From the NCBI GenBank assembly GCA_002633025.1, contig NMRB01001413.1, positions 10,217 to 74,216 on the forward strand: a stretch of 64,000 nt of DNA, in the 5' to 3' direction. Position numbers and translations under genes: made by a program. The notes beneath the pieces are model-generated. The model ran no database searches. It was not told the origin of the DNA and was given only the letters and a program-made list of their open reading frames with translations. Shown in pieces: positions 32,030 through 42,215 of this stretch (the stretch's first letter is position 1; the number at the start of each line of letters is the position of its first letter). This stretch comes from Notospermus geniculatus. Lineage: Eukaryota; Nemertea; Pilidiophora; Heteronemertea; Lineidae.

Positions 32030-32990
32030 ATTTCACAGTATGCTGAAAAGTAGTAGTAATAAAGGTGTGCTCATGAGGGGGTCTGGGGGGCGTCCCTCAG
32101 AAAAGTTTGGAATCTAGATACTCTGAGACATGATTTCAATGCTATTCTTGGCCAAAATTTGCACGATTACAAGGTTGATTTTTTTCTGCTCGCGAACAGC
32201 GGAACTCTCTTACTGCTTTGGGAACGTGCACGTGCACCCAGTGCACCCCCCAGCCGACGCCCCTGCATAAAGCTGCCTATATGGTCCCTTAAAATGGGTA
32301 CATTATTCTTTTCCTATCCTGCGCTAATTCAATTCAATTCCATTACAGAACATGAGGTGCTATTCTGATTACTGTGGAAACATTGAAGAATCCTCTGAAA
32401 TGAGAATATACATTTGGTAGCAAACTATGTTCTTGCAGTGGTATCTGATGAACAATATGTTCTTTTTGCTTAGAATTGCTTATCCGCACGGTTTTGTACT
32501 GTTCTTTACTGAAAAATAGGTTGGTACAATGGAATCTGATGGTGGTTAATTTTGCGACTTGACACCTGTTACTTCGTGATTCTGAAACATCATTGCCACG
32601 AAATTTATGACTGAACAAACTCTGGCTCGTCTGACTGTAGGCCTCCTCTAAGAAAAAAACCCAGCACACTACATGTATGTTTTGTAATGCAATTCACTTT
32701 ATTCACTCAAACCACCTTAAGTGGTACAAGAGGATGTAAGTAACAAAATACACGTGGCGGATATGACACACAGAAGTTACAAAAATGACGGATGCAATGC
32801 CCTATACCAATATAGGCCTATACACAATAATGAAGTAACAGCTCAGGTTAAATTCCAGAAGTAAAAGTACGAAGGATGTTCTTTACATAGCGTGCTACAA
32901 TCTCTTTTTGTTACCCAGTTGAAAAAGCTCTTGAAATTTCAAAACATTTGGATTGTGCCTGAAATAGGCTACCGAGTAAGGGACTGACTC
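32030..32990 (-). repeat. Inverted copy of the 40.2-41.5 kb LINE 3' end and its flank
   Basis: Read on the minus strand this matches 40380-41490: the coding end (FQELFQLGN region), the 3'UTR, the TTTGAGTGAATAAAGTGAATT tail, then GCGCAGGATAGG and CAGGGGCGTCGGCTGG. It lacks the two MITEs present in the other copy. It has its own 349-bp insertion at 32341-32689 in the AATTC tail. Confidence 0.75.
32341..32689. mobile_element. Insertion in a LINE tail, short inverted ends
   Basis: It is absent from the paralogous tail at 41176-41215. The ends CATTACAGAACAT and ATGTTTTGTAATG are imperfect inverted repeats. No coding capacity is recognised. Confidence 0.5.
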
Positions 32991-33195
32991 CTAAGCTACA
33001 AAAATTTTATCCTAAATTCATATGACTTAAACTGCACCGTTCGTGATTGCTATGTATGTAACCTTTAATTACTTTTGTCTGTCTATTACTTTCCTTGTAT
33101 GTATTTATAGTATGTGTCATCTTTGAATTTATTTGTGCTGTTCTCTTTTTCCAGGGGGCACAGCGTAAGCGATCACTCATAGCAAGAATGTATAA

Positions 33196-33650
33196 GCACC
33201 AAGAATGTACAACTTAGTAATCAATCAAAAGGATGGGTATTAGGTTACTTTTTCTGATAATAGAGGGCGTACGGTAATTATAGGCCTTCTATTTAGATAA
33301 CCAATGTTCAGATTTAAAGGTTGTTGACTGATTTGTATTATTTAGAATACCGTCAATATTCTTATGTAAAGTTACAGACATATTACTGGCATACAATTTT
33401 TTTTACTTTGGTGAAACCATGGATTTGTTGTTTAGGTCAGAGTGCCCGACCCTGAGATCAAGTATGATATCAATTTGTCGAAAATATGGTCCATTCAAAA
33501 ATAATGTACTCTGTAACTCGGTTATTTCTGAGTGCATATAACTGCGGGAGGTGTCATTTTGTTCGTAATGATCTTATCTACACAATAACCCTTCACAAAT
33601 TAAGATCCCTTCGGTTACAGGGTCACCACAGGCAAATTAGTAATGCATAG
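33196..33650. repeat. Dispersed ~430-480 bp repeat, copy 2
   Basis: Same family and orientation as 24229-24710. Confidence 0.6.
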
Positions 33651-34453
33651 CGTAACGACATCGTTAACCTAAACGACGGCTTCGGGAACAGGGACCCTGA
33701 TCAGTTGCTGCTGTTTCCAGCCAGTCGCCCACCGTTGCCGGAAACGCCATTGCCGGTAGTTGCTTCCAGTCGCAAGGTCAATGTGCGCTAGGCTGATGTC
33801 GCGGCGACGGATCCTTTTCAACCCACTCACGAATCCGCATACTTATTGTCTAATGATCGACTATCGATTAGGCTATCTTATGACCTTTGCGGTCTTGATT
33901 GATTTCCCACCAATATAATCTTTTTGAGTCGAGACCAAATGTCAATCACATGTCAACCTGGAAGTAAACATGGCTGGATAATGAACTATCGTTAGGAGAC
34001 ATTATGCGGTCATAATGCGTGCACCGAACCTGTCTCAAATTATGGGTTCCGATTTCCGATCTGATGCCGACCGGTGTAACGTTTGCTAGTGTTCGCATAT
34101 TTCAGTGTTTCCTTACTGATCTGACATCTGGAGAGATCTAGTCCAGTCAAATTGTAATTTAACCCCAAACAAATTGCAACAGAAATCTTTTCACTTCTGT
34201 GTGATTCTGGAAGATGCTGACTGCTACAAATGTAGTACATCATACAGAAAATCGACAAAAATCTAAAATCGGGAAGTGCCCTTAATTTAAGATCCTTCAT
34301 TAACTTCCATTACATTTGGCTCATGTCACCGATTCAACTACAGCAGCTAGAATGTTTTACCATGCAATGATATGTATCTAGGCATCTTGTATAAATGCAA
34401 CAAATTCTAGCCGGATTGGAATTTTGAATATGGCCGCCAGTCGTCCATCTTAA

Positions 34454-34665
34454 AGGGCCTCTAGAGGCGCTTGCTATTAGGCTACTAACAGTACTTCCAC
34501 TATGCAACAGGTGGCACCAGTAACCATGAACTCATCATTGTGGATCAAATGTTGACATTGATGAAATTTTACTTTCAAAATGATGCCCAAGTTGGATCCT
34601 CATGTCACCAATTCAGTGTTAGGAATCATATCAATGTGCACTAAAAAGCTGCTTCTAGAGGCCCT
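34454..34665. mobile_element. 212-bp MITE flanked by TTAA (with empty site in copy B)
   Basis: The ends AGGGCCTCTAGAGGC and GCTTCTAGAGGCCCT are inverted. TTAA lies on both sides (34450-34453 and 34666-34669). In duplicate B the same place (44653-44656) has a single TTAA and no insert. The TTAA duplication points to a piggyBac-like mobilising transposase. Confidence 0.85.
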
Positions 34666-34824
34666 TTAAAAAATGTGCTTTGGGTTAAATCTCGTGAACA
34701 TTATCACAAACAATACTCCAACTGGTATGATGTTTCCCTGGAACATTTCGACTTGTCACTTTTCTTGTTCTTCTGGTACATTCACACAGATGAGCACATG
34801 ATCCTTGGACCATTTCATTACACT

Positions 34825-35145
34825 CAGGACCGTGTGCATGCACCAACGAAGATTATCTTGAACTCAGATTGAGCCACAGGTTTTCAACAGGAGCTGTCAG
34901 TGAGTTGACCAATAGGTGTCACTACGGCCCAATTCAATGCATATAGCGCACCCATTCATTCTTGATCGAGCACCAATCACGTGGATTTTCCTGTGTATTG
35001 GTCCGCTAGAACTTTGCTGCCATCTTTTGGCAATACGCGCGGCTGACTGCTCCTATTGTTGAGGTTTGCCAGGGCATGATGTGACAATGGAAAAGTTGTG
35101 GCTCAACCTGAGTTAAAGATAATCTTTGTTGGTGCATACGGCCCT
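34825..35145. mobile_element. Foldback element, GGCCGTATGCACCAACGAAG family (copy A)
   Basis: Inverted ends of about 45 bp run through CACCAACGAAGATTATCTT and CTCAGGTTGAGCCACA. It is present in both segmental copies (34825 and about 44805), so it predates the duplication. Confidence 0.65.
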
Positions 35146-35295
35146 CAGGGCCGTATGCACCAAACGAAGATAATCTTCAACTTGGGTTGATCCACAACTT
35201 TTCAATTGTTCAGGTTTACTGGGGTATGATCTGACAATGGAAAAGTTGTGGCTAAACCTGAATTCAAGATTATCTTTGCTTGGTGCATATGGCCC
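35146..35295. mobile_element. Second foldback element abutting the first
   Basis: A related ~150-bp inverted repeat element is placed directly against the end of the previous one. In copy B the sequence runs straight into CTCAGTGTATAG, so this insertion is specific to copy A. Confidence 0.65.
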
Positions 35296-36105
35296 TCAGT
35301 GTATAGGGATGATCCATCCTAACTTCAACATGGGCAAAGTGCCAAGCTTGGAAATGTGCAACTCAGTGGTAAATCCATGTCGCCATTATGTATGATGTTA
35401 GGGTCACTTGAACAGCACATAGCAAACATTCCAAGGTTGTGTTCAGTCAACTAAATATTGTAGTTTGTGGTTTGTGATGTAATCATTGTGTTCACTTTTT
35501 GGTGTCTGTTGCATAGGCCTAGCACTTTGCAATGTTGAAGTTGAAGTGAATCATAATTCACATGAAATGCTATTCCGCAATAACTGCTTTTTTTCTGGCA
35601 GACCTGCACATGGGAGTAAATGTACACCGTACTTTCAGCAAATTAATCGCAGCTTCGGCGACGCATCTTCGCCACCGAAAGGTTCTTGTCTGGTCGGCGC
35701 AGGCTCCGTCCCTCTCCACGATTGATCGATCCAATCTATGTATTGATCCACAGACGATATATCTGTCACCCCTTCGCTTCTCTTGAGTGGAGTCGTCCGC
35801 GGCGCCGATCGGTAGACGCGCCGGGATCACCGTCAGAGACAAGCGGCAAGTGGGGATTTTTGATCGACGCATCACATGTTGCCTGAAATCTGTTTACCTC
35901 AAATTCTATACCGATTCTGACGCATCGATTCGACATAATTCCACCGATATGGATATTATTTGAAAAGAAACCATCTGGATTTTTATCAATTTTGGATATT
36001 TTTGAGTGATTCGCATACGCGTACGGAATTTTTGGAGGATAGAGACCGCATTTTCCGAAATAAAGTGAAGGATTTTCTGTTTCATTCAAATTTTCGTGGC
36101 TGACC

Positions 36106-36352
36106 ATGGCGCATAAGGAGACTTTACTGAAACCGAGTGACGCGGTCGCTCCCATGTCCTCGCACCGCCACCATCACGGCTCCGGCGCTATCACCGAACA
36201 GCCCCACGCTCCGAGACATCCGCGTATGAAGAAAAAAAGCCTCTCCTCGTTCGACCCGGCCCTCCATGCCCGGCCGGGGATACCCCGAGGCCTCGAATAT
36301 CTTTCCACCCTTGACGGTATTAAGGTCTACCAGTACATGGACGTCGTACAAG
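36106..36352 (+). CDS. Phospholipid scramblase-like protein, first coding exon (copy A)
   Basis: The exon begins with ATG in good context (CTGACCATGG), MAHKETLLKPSDAV, and ends at donor CAAG|GTAAGA after 82 codons plus 1 nt. The end reads IPRGLEYLSTLDGIKVYQY. This matches the start of the scramblase domain in PLSCR proteins, where a PGLEYLxxID block opens the tubby-like barrel. The N-terminal part is polar and low-complexity (SSHRHHHG), as in the family, though without the usual proline-rich repeats. The rest of the scramblase (barrel strands, Ca-binding segment, C-terminal helix) is not found downstream in the window. It must lie beyond the edge or be lost. Calling it from this short block is inference. 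Confidence 0.6.
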
Positions 36353-36872
36353 GTAAGAGGAGGTATTTTGGTTTCTATAGTAACCGCAGTCAACTTTGAC
36401 ATGAAAAAGTCTCAGAAAATGAAACGCCCCTTTGATCTTGAATGCCCCCTTCGTCCATTTAGAATCTGTGCACCATGTCAGGTGTGACGGCTGAGAATGC
36501 CTCCCTTCTGCCTGTGACCGCTTTATTGTTTGGCGACACTCAAAAACAGAAAGACATGTTTGCCAGTCCCTTCCCCATTGTTACGTCGCTGCTTACCGTC
36601 AATCTTTTGTTGTTGAGAGGCATTGGCAAACGAGGGCAATGGAAAATAGCCTTGGTTACACCTGTCCGAAAAAGCCCGGACTTTTCGAAGCCAGGTGTGA
36701 CAGGAATCAAAGTCCCCCGGAATCAAAGTCCGGTCCTACTGTTCAGCGAGGGATTAGAATAGTGGCTATGGAGATATCGCCGTTCGAATATTAACCTTAC
36801 AATAGCGGGCTATTGTTTTGCGGACTTGCATTCCTAGGACGTTGATTCCTGTCACACCTGGTCTGAAATAAG

Positions 36873-37050
36873 CCAGGTGTAACGTTTTTCAGTGAGGCCC
36901 GTGAGCCAGTGTGACATTACAATAGATTGACGGAATAAGCGGCGAGTTGACAATGAACGACACACAGAGAAACAGCGAGTCCGTTTCCCAGTGTGTTCCA
37001 AACAATGGAAGTCACAGAAAAACGACCACACTGAAAAACGTTACACCTGG
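36873..37050. mobile_element. 178-bp MITE, CCAGGTGTAACGTTTTTCAG family
   Basis: The ends CCAGGTGTAACGTTTTTCAG and CTGAAAAACGTTACACCTGG are inverted. It is absent from copy B (site near 46830). A second member is at 52993-53172. The next element is inserted at its right end. Confidence 0.75.
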
Positions 37051-37157
37051 GACCGTATGCATAAAACATCTTAAGTGTAAAATTTCCCTTATCTTTTGTT
37101 TGGAACAATAGTTTAAGGGAAATTTTTCACTTAAGATGTTTTATGCATACGGCCCCT
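37049..37157. mobile_element. Foldback MITE, GGGGCCGTATGCA family, copy 2
   Basis: It has the same ends as 25222-25329 with about 50-bp arms. It abuts the right end of the preceding MITE and is absent from copy B, so the two came as a nested or successive insertion. Confidence 0.75.
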
Positions 37158-37935
37158 GGCTTCTTGAGCATGTATGCGGCATGTATGGGTTTAAAAAGCC
37201 CGGGCTTTATTTAGACACGGCGATTCATAGGTGTAAACGCAAAAAGCCCGTTCTGAGCCCGGACTTTTATGTAGTCTAAACAAGGCTAATATTACACCTT
37301 TATTACGTTTCTAAAATATTCGTTTTGGCCAGCGTATTACGGTTTCCCTTCATTGTATGCAGTACACTGTGAAACTAAAGTCGGTGACAGATGTCTCTTC
37401 TCCTATTGAAAAGTCACGGTCTTTCTTGCTGTCTTTGGTATCGGAACCCAGAGATTTCGGAACACAAAGACCAGCCTCAATCCACGCCACTGCAGCCACC
37501 ACCCAGTGGCATGAACTCTTGTTTGTCAGGGAATTTGCATTGCTTTTTTCAGTCACTGCATGAATTGACAGAGTGCATTTTTCAGCAAGGACATTAAGAG
37601 CAGTTTATTATCTTCTTTCGATCGTGCAATGGGTACATTGCCTTCAACATAAATCAGTGCTGTTCGTTCCATCCGAAAAGTAATGTCTTCGATAAATCGT
37701 AATATATGGCTAATTCAGGGTTAGGGATCAACGCGAATGGTCTTTCTAGCTGTCTTTTGTATCGAAACCCTGAGATTTGGGAACACAAAGACCAGCCTCA
37801 ATCCACGCCAGTGCAGCCACCACCCAGTGGCATGAATGCCATAATCTTGTTTGTCAGGGAATTTACTTCGCTTTTTTCAGTCCCTGCATGAATTGATAGA
37901 GTGTATTTTTCAGCAAGGACATTAGGAGCAGTTTA

Positions 37936-38057
37936 TTGGGTCATATGAATAAAGACTAGCAAATGCTTTTACTTGAATTTTGCAATACAAATGCACTAGG
38001 CAATGCTGTACAAATCTGAAGTAAAAGCATTTGCTAGTCTTTATTCATGTGACCCAA
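37936..38057. mobile_element. 122-bp MITE, TTGGGTCATATGAATAAAGA family (copy A)
   Basis: Inverted ends of about 38 bp run through GACTAGCAAATGCTTTTACTT. The same element is at the equivalent place in copy B (47752-47873), so it predates the duplication. The flanking block, with MANSGLGINANGL-like reading and AATCAGTGCTGTTCGTTCC, is itself repeated in tandem on both sides. Confidence 0.75.
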
Positions 38058-38276
38058 TATCTTCTTTCAATCGTGCAATGGGTACATTGACTTCAACATA
38101 AATCAGTGCTGTTCGTTCCATCCGAAAAGTAATGTCTTCGATAAATAGTGATATATGGCTAGTTCAGGGTTAGGGATCAACGCGAATAGTCTCATCGATG
38201 AAACACAATTTATTGCGAGGTGTCAGAATTCATGAGGAAAGTATGTACATGTAAGAGGCTATTAGACCGCCATCTT

Positions 38277-38670
38277 TATTGGAAAGGTCCATAGGCTTAC
38301 CTCCTTCAGTATAAAAGCAAGGCATGCATATTTTGATTCCTTCAAGTAGGCTACAATTCGTCAACCGAGAATTAACTGGGTCTAACTGCATTTTTAGCTT
38401 GACCCAAATTCCCTGTGGTTTTAGTCCCTTATAAGCACAGGAAGTTTGGGTCAAGTATTGGAAAGGTCCATAGGCTTACCTCCTTCAGTATAAAAGCAAG
38501 GCATGCATATTTTGATTCCTTCAAGTAGGCTACAATTCGTCAACCGAGAATTAACTGGGTCTATCTGCATTTTTTACTTGACCCTAACTTCCTGTGCTTA
38601 TAAGGGACTAAAACCACAGGGAATTTGGGTCAAGCTAAAAATGCAGTTAGACCCTGTTAATTGACGACAT
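38277..38670. repeat. 180-bp tandem duplication combined with an inverted repeat
   Basis: GGAAAGGTCCATAGGCTTAC occurs at 38281 and 38460. The first copy ends in TTGACCCAAATTCCCTGTGG and its inverted partner closes the region near 38600-38655. The result is a foldback with one duplicated arm. No ORF. Confidence 0.65.
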
Positions 38671-39071
38671 GTACCAAACATGGCTAGTCCGTCGCTTCTT
38701 TTAGCTTCTTGTCTATTCCAGTCTACAATAACTACCAATGTCACTCAGCAGTGATAAATTACATTGTGGTTCGTCATTTATTACCGTGGTCCCCAATGTG
38801 CTGTACGTCATAACATGTAGGTTCCCCGTTTTACATTTTATAATGTTGAGACTTCACTAAATCATATATTGACACTTTATTGGAACTTGTGTGTTGGGTG
38901 CGACTTCACATGACGATGAAGGGTCTTCCAAGCATGGCGCACACGAGCGATTTTTCGAGCAATTTTCTAGGCGACCGACCTTGCGACCACAGCAGCGACT
39001 GAACAAATTTTTAGTTTTTTTAGTTTTTGTTGACTCGTTTGTGACAAATGCTTCCTTGGAAGATCAGTGAA

Positions 39072-39307
39072 TGCTCCATAAACCTCGCATACAGGTACTG
39101 CTCCACGACGGGTACACTACCGATCACCGCCAGACAGTACATGAACAGCACCGGTTCTATCACGACTTTACGCTTTGGGACGATGATGTGAGGAAATCCA
39201 GGTACCGTAGTGGAGTCCAGACCGACCGGCGGTGAGGGAAGATTTGGATCCACATCCACATCTCTCCTGTCTACCTCCTTTAAGAGTGGCTCGAGTTCTT
39301 TATTCAT
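39072..39307 (-). pseudogene. SLC46-family transporter, unit 7, truncated to the N-terminal ~78 codons
   Basis: It starts MNKELEPLLKEVD (ATG at 39307) after acceptor ttgttccag (exon from 39354). It matches unit 6 closely up to YLYARFME, where homology stops at about 39072 and runs into unrelated DNA with a stop about 20 residues later. No exon 2, 3 or 4 lies downstream. The leader exon and intervening sequence duplicate unit 6, so promoter and start were copied without the rest of the gene. Confidence 0.8.
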
Positions 39308-39375
39308 TGTGTCGCGCTGTGCGTGGACCGAAAACACACTGTGGGAACTGGTTCCTGGAACAAAAATACAACTTC

Positions 39376-39418
39376 CAGAACTTAGCAAATTTTCGACCCC
39401 AACCGGGGTGTTCTTCAG
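39376..39418 (-). other. Hammerhead-ribozyme-like motif, copy 3
   Basis: GAAA is retained. Stem III would be AATTT/AAGTT with loop GCT. The outer stem II pair is lost (ACACCCC). It lies about 20 nt upstream of the exon 1 acceptor of unit 7. Confidence 0.3.
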
Positions 39419-39868
39419 GCTGGCACTTTTCCAGCCTTACAACGACAGCTGCACCATCGACACGCCGCTATTTGGCCACCCACCATCCCGACCTGCCCTT
39501 AATGCTAGAGTGGATCGAGGAGGGTTCGGTTATTTTTCCCCGTTTTTACTCGGGCCAGTTCAGTTGGCCGCGCGAGTCTCGGGAAGGTGGGGTATAAAGG
39601 CCCGTCTACACGATCATACATCTGTTCAAAACATCATCACACATTTGTATGATGATGTTCATGGACAGATGTATGATCGTGTAGACCGTTTTCCCTGTCG
39701 TTTGTGGAGTGTAGCGTGGCGGCCGGAGCGACACAACGACTGGGTCCCGAGTCTAGTCGCCAGTTGCTCAGCGGCGACTAGTTGTCTCCAGTCGCAACTG
39801 TGATGTACGCCAGCCTTTACACTAGGAATATCATGCTTGATCGAAGTCGTGAAGCAGGCTATACTTAC

Positions 39869-40030
39869 AGACCGTTACAGTGTGCTGTAGAAAGTTGAAA
39901 TGATCATGGAAACTTCGTCGTTCTGATCTTTCTTCCTGGTTCTGAATGAGGAGTCTCATGATTTAATGACAGCATCACGGGACAGTTCAATCAAGTTTTG
40001 AATAACTGGGTCGCAGTTAATGGAAAATAT
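39869..40030 (-). other. 5'UTR exon of unit 7 (5' end approximate)
   Basis: Leader block with donor GTAAGTATAG (39868-39863), nearly identical to unit 6. Confidence 0.5.
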
Positions 40031-40489
40031 GTGATGGTTGTGTTGTCGATACATGACTAGGAATCGGTGATCGAAGAGCTTCCCATAATCCAGCCGATGA
40101 CATGGACATGTAACAAAGGGCGTAGGCTGCTCTGAGCCTTGGGGGGGGGGGGGCCNGGCACATTTTTGTGAAAGCGGAACTCCTCCTGCAGTGGAAGCAT
40201 GACATTTTACAGTATCTGTCTATTGAAATTTAGAATTGGGAATACCACTCTTCCTTCTGTTGTTTCTAGAAATTTGGGACTTGGAGGTATGCAAATGTGT
40301 GATTTGTGCGATCTAGGTCATCCGGGGGATGAATTTCATTATATTTTCCAATGTACCTTCTTTCATGACCTTAGGAGTCAGTCCCTTACTCGGTATTTCA
40401 GGCACAATCCAAATGTTTTGAAATTTCAAGAGCTTTTTCAACTGGGTAACCAAAAGAAATTGTCAAATGTAGCACGCAATGTAAAGAGT

Positions 40490-40614
40490 AGGGAGGTTTC
40501 GCAAGCGCCCGGTTACTATAGGCCACACGACGACGTTTATGTATTGTTTGGGTATAGCCACACAATAGATAAACGCCGTCGTAGGGCCTAACCGGGCGCT
40601 TGCGAAACCTCCCT
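40490..40614. mobile_element. 125-bp MITE, AGGGAGGTTTCGC family, copy 1
   Basis: Inverted ends AGGGAGGTTTCGCAAGCGCC and GGCGCTTGCGAAACCTCCCT are almost fully paired to a central loop. Flanking 3-mers are AGT and AAT. The empty counterpart in the inverted LINE copy (about 32877) lacks it. Confidence 0.85.
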
Positions 40615-40779
40615 AATAATCCTTCGTACTTTTACTTCCGGAATTTAACCTGAGCTGTTACTTCATTATTGTGTATAGGCCTATATTGGTATAGGGCATT
40701 GCATCCGTCATTTTTCTAACTTCTGTGTGTCATATCCGCCATGTGTATTTTGTTACTTACATCCTCTTGTACCACTTAA

Positions 40780-41150
40780 AGGGACTAGGAAAATTTTTTC
40801 AAGCTTCGGTTAATGCTAGTATTTCATGATAAATTCCCACCGTCAATTCACTTTTTCAATTGACTGTTAATTACTGGCACCCAGACAAATCAGTTATCAC
40901 CACACCATGGAGCATTCACCACGTCACTGGGAACCTAATCAACATAATAGAGTACAAGCTCGCTCCATACAAAACATACAGCGAGAGGTTCCCAGTGACG
41001 TGGTGAATTATCCATGGTGTGGTGATGACTGATTTGTCTGCGTGCCAGTAATTAACACTTAATTGAAAAAGTGAATTGACGGTGGGAATTTATCATGAAA
41101 GACTAGCATTTTGTAATAACCGAAGCTTGAAAAAAATTTTCCTAGTCCCT
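40780..41150. mobile_element. 371-bp MITE flanked by TTAA (with empty site at 32717)
   Basis: Long inverted arms of about 165 bp begin AGGGACTAGGAAAATTTT and end AAAATTTTCCTAGTCCCT. TTAA lies on both sides (40776-40779, 41151-41154). The inverted paralogous LINE copy has a single TTAA (32717-32720) at this place. Non-coding. Confidence 0.9.
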
Positions 41151-41267
41151 TTAAGGTGGTTTGAGTGAATAAAGTGAATTGAATTGAATTGAATTGAATT
41201 GAATTGAATTGAATTAGCGCAGGATAGGAAAGGAATACTATACCCCTTTAAAGGGACTATATAGGCA

Positions 41268-41340
41268 GCTTTATGCAGGGGCGTCGGCTGGGGGGGGGGG
41301 GGGGNGCAGCTTTATGCAGGGGCGTCGGCTGGGGGGGTGC
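41268..41340. other. Assembly-doubtful poly-G join with one N
   Basis: GCAGCTTTATGCAGGGGCGT plus a poly-G run occurs on both sides of the N at 41305. Poly-G runs with single Ns also occur at 31997 and 40156, and an N at 48416 cuts a MITE. These look like unresolved sequence joins. Confidence 0.6.
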
Positions 41341-41479
41341 ACCTTCCCACAGCAATAAGAGACTGAGTCCCGCTCTTCGTGAGCAGAAAAAAAATCAACC
41401 CTGTAATCGTGTAAATTTTGGCCAAGAATAGCACTGAAATCACGTCTCAGAGCATCTGGATTCCAAAATTTTCGAGCAC

Positions 41480-42215
41480 ACCTTTATTACTACTACTCTC
41501 CAGAGCTCTATTTAATGAGAAAGGCAGTGACAACAAATATTCTTGCAGTTTAAAAGACGTCTTGAATAATCTATAATTACTACACTTCTCATTTTCATAA
41601 ATTGATGATAACCAGGATTGCTTAAATTGATCGGATAACCTTACTCTCTTTTAACCACCGGGTATTTGGGAAAGCCTCAGAGTCCCATATATACGAAAGG
41701 CCGCATTCATCAAAAATATTTTTCATCTTCGCACACCACTTAGAAATTATAAACCCTTTTTCATGCAGTTCCCGACATATACGATAAAACAAATGGGACA
41801 TTAGAGAGCTTTCGCAACCGCCCGGTTAGGCCCTACGACGACGTTTATCTATTGTGTGAGTCTACCCGAACAATAGATAAACGTCGTCGTTGGGCCTAAC
41901 CGGACAGTTGCGAAAGCTCTCTAATTTACCTTCTCCAGTTACTAAATTGGCCCAGTAGCCCACCATACGCAGTTTAACAAAAATTGACAAAGGCAAAAGA
42001 CCTAACTCCCCTCTCACCATCACCGTGGGTGTCTGCCTCCGCAGACCTAGAATTAATTTACAGTATTTTACCTGTAACTTGTCTAGAGCAGAAACATTTT
42101 CGTAACCCCAGACTTCGCTGCGGGGCGAAGGGTAAGACTACATGTACACCCTTAGTCAAAAATAAATGCCCAGCTAACTTTCCGGCATATCTCCATGAAT
42201 ATTTTTCATAGCCAC
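41480..42215 (-). mobile_element. LINE reverse-transcriptase C-terminal fragment (minus strand)
   Basis: Minus-strand translation gives EVWGYENVSALDKLQVKYCK, then LILGLRRQTPTVMVRGELG, LLPLSIFVKLRMVGYWANL. After the MITE it continues WCAKMKNIFDECGLSYIWDS and CSNYRLFKTSFKLQEYLLS. These are the classical post-RT blocks (GSEVWG, ELGRxPL, YW). Frameshifts and a stop show decay. It would be followed in a full element by the kind of sequence seen on the plus strand at 40205. Confidence 0.8.
41803..41922. mobile_element. 120-bp MITE, AGGGAGGTTTCGC family, copy 2 (AGAGAGC ends)
   Basis: The ends AGAGAGCTTTCGCAACCGCC and its inverted partner interrupt the LINE reading frame. The interior CGACGACGTTTATCTATTG matches the other members. 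Confidence 0.8.

Larger units (their letters stand above)
33796..38353. repeat. Segmental duplication, copy A
   Basis: A direct duplicate of 43742-48170, from ATGTCGCGGCGACGG to TTCAAGTAGGCTA. It includes the scramblase-like first exon and its upstream region. The copies differ mainly by insertions: A carries 34454-34665, 35146-35295 and 36873-37157; B carries 44391-44522, 47045-47164 and additional tandem ATGGC-rich repeats. Confidence 0.9.
40205..41215 (+). mobile_element. LINE 3' end with coding terminus and (GAATT)n tail, interrupted by two MITEs
   Basis: Translation gives LLKFRIGNTTLPS, CDLCDLGHPGDEFHYIFQC, NPNVLKFQELFQLGN. This is the Cys-rich C-terminal end of many invertebrate LINE reverse transcriptases (CxxC...H...C). 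The 3'UTR ends TTTGAGTGAATAAAGTG and eight GAATT repeats (41176-41215). MITEs at 40490-40614 and 40780-41150 split the element. Confidence 0.8.

Noticed and set aside
35570-36155. Minus-strand ORFs opposite the scramblase-like exon
   Set aside because: They are shadows of the plus-strand exon and GC-rich leader. They have no family features.
40205-42215. Twin-priming inversion of one LINE insertion
   Set aside because: The two LINE pieces are tail to tail with the GAATT tail in the middle. Twin priming would place the tail at the outer end.
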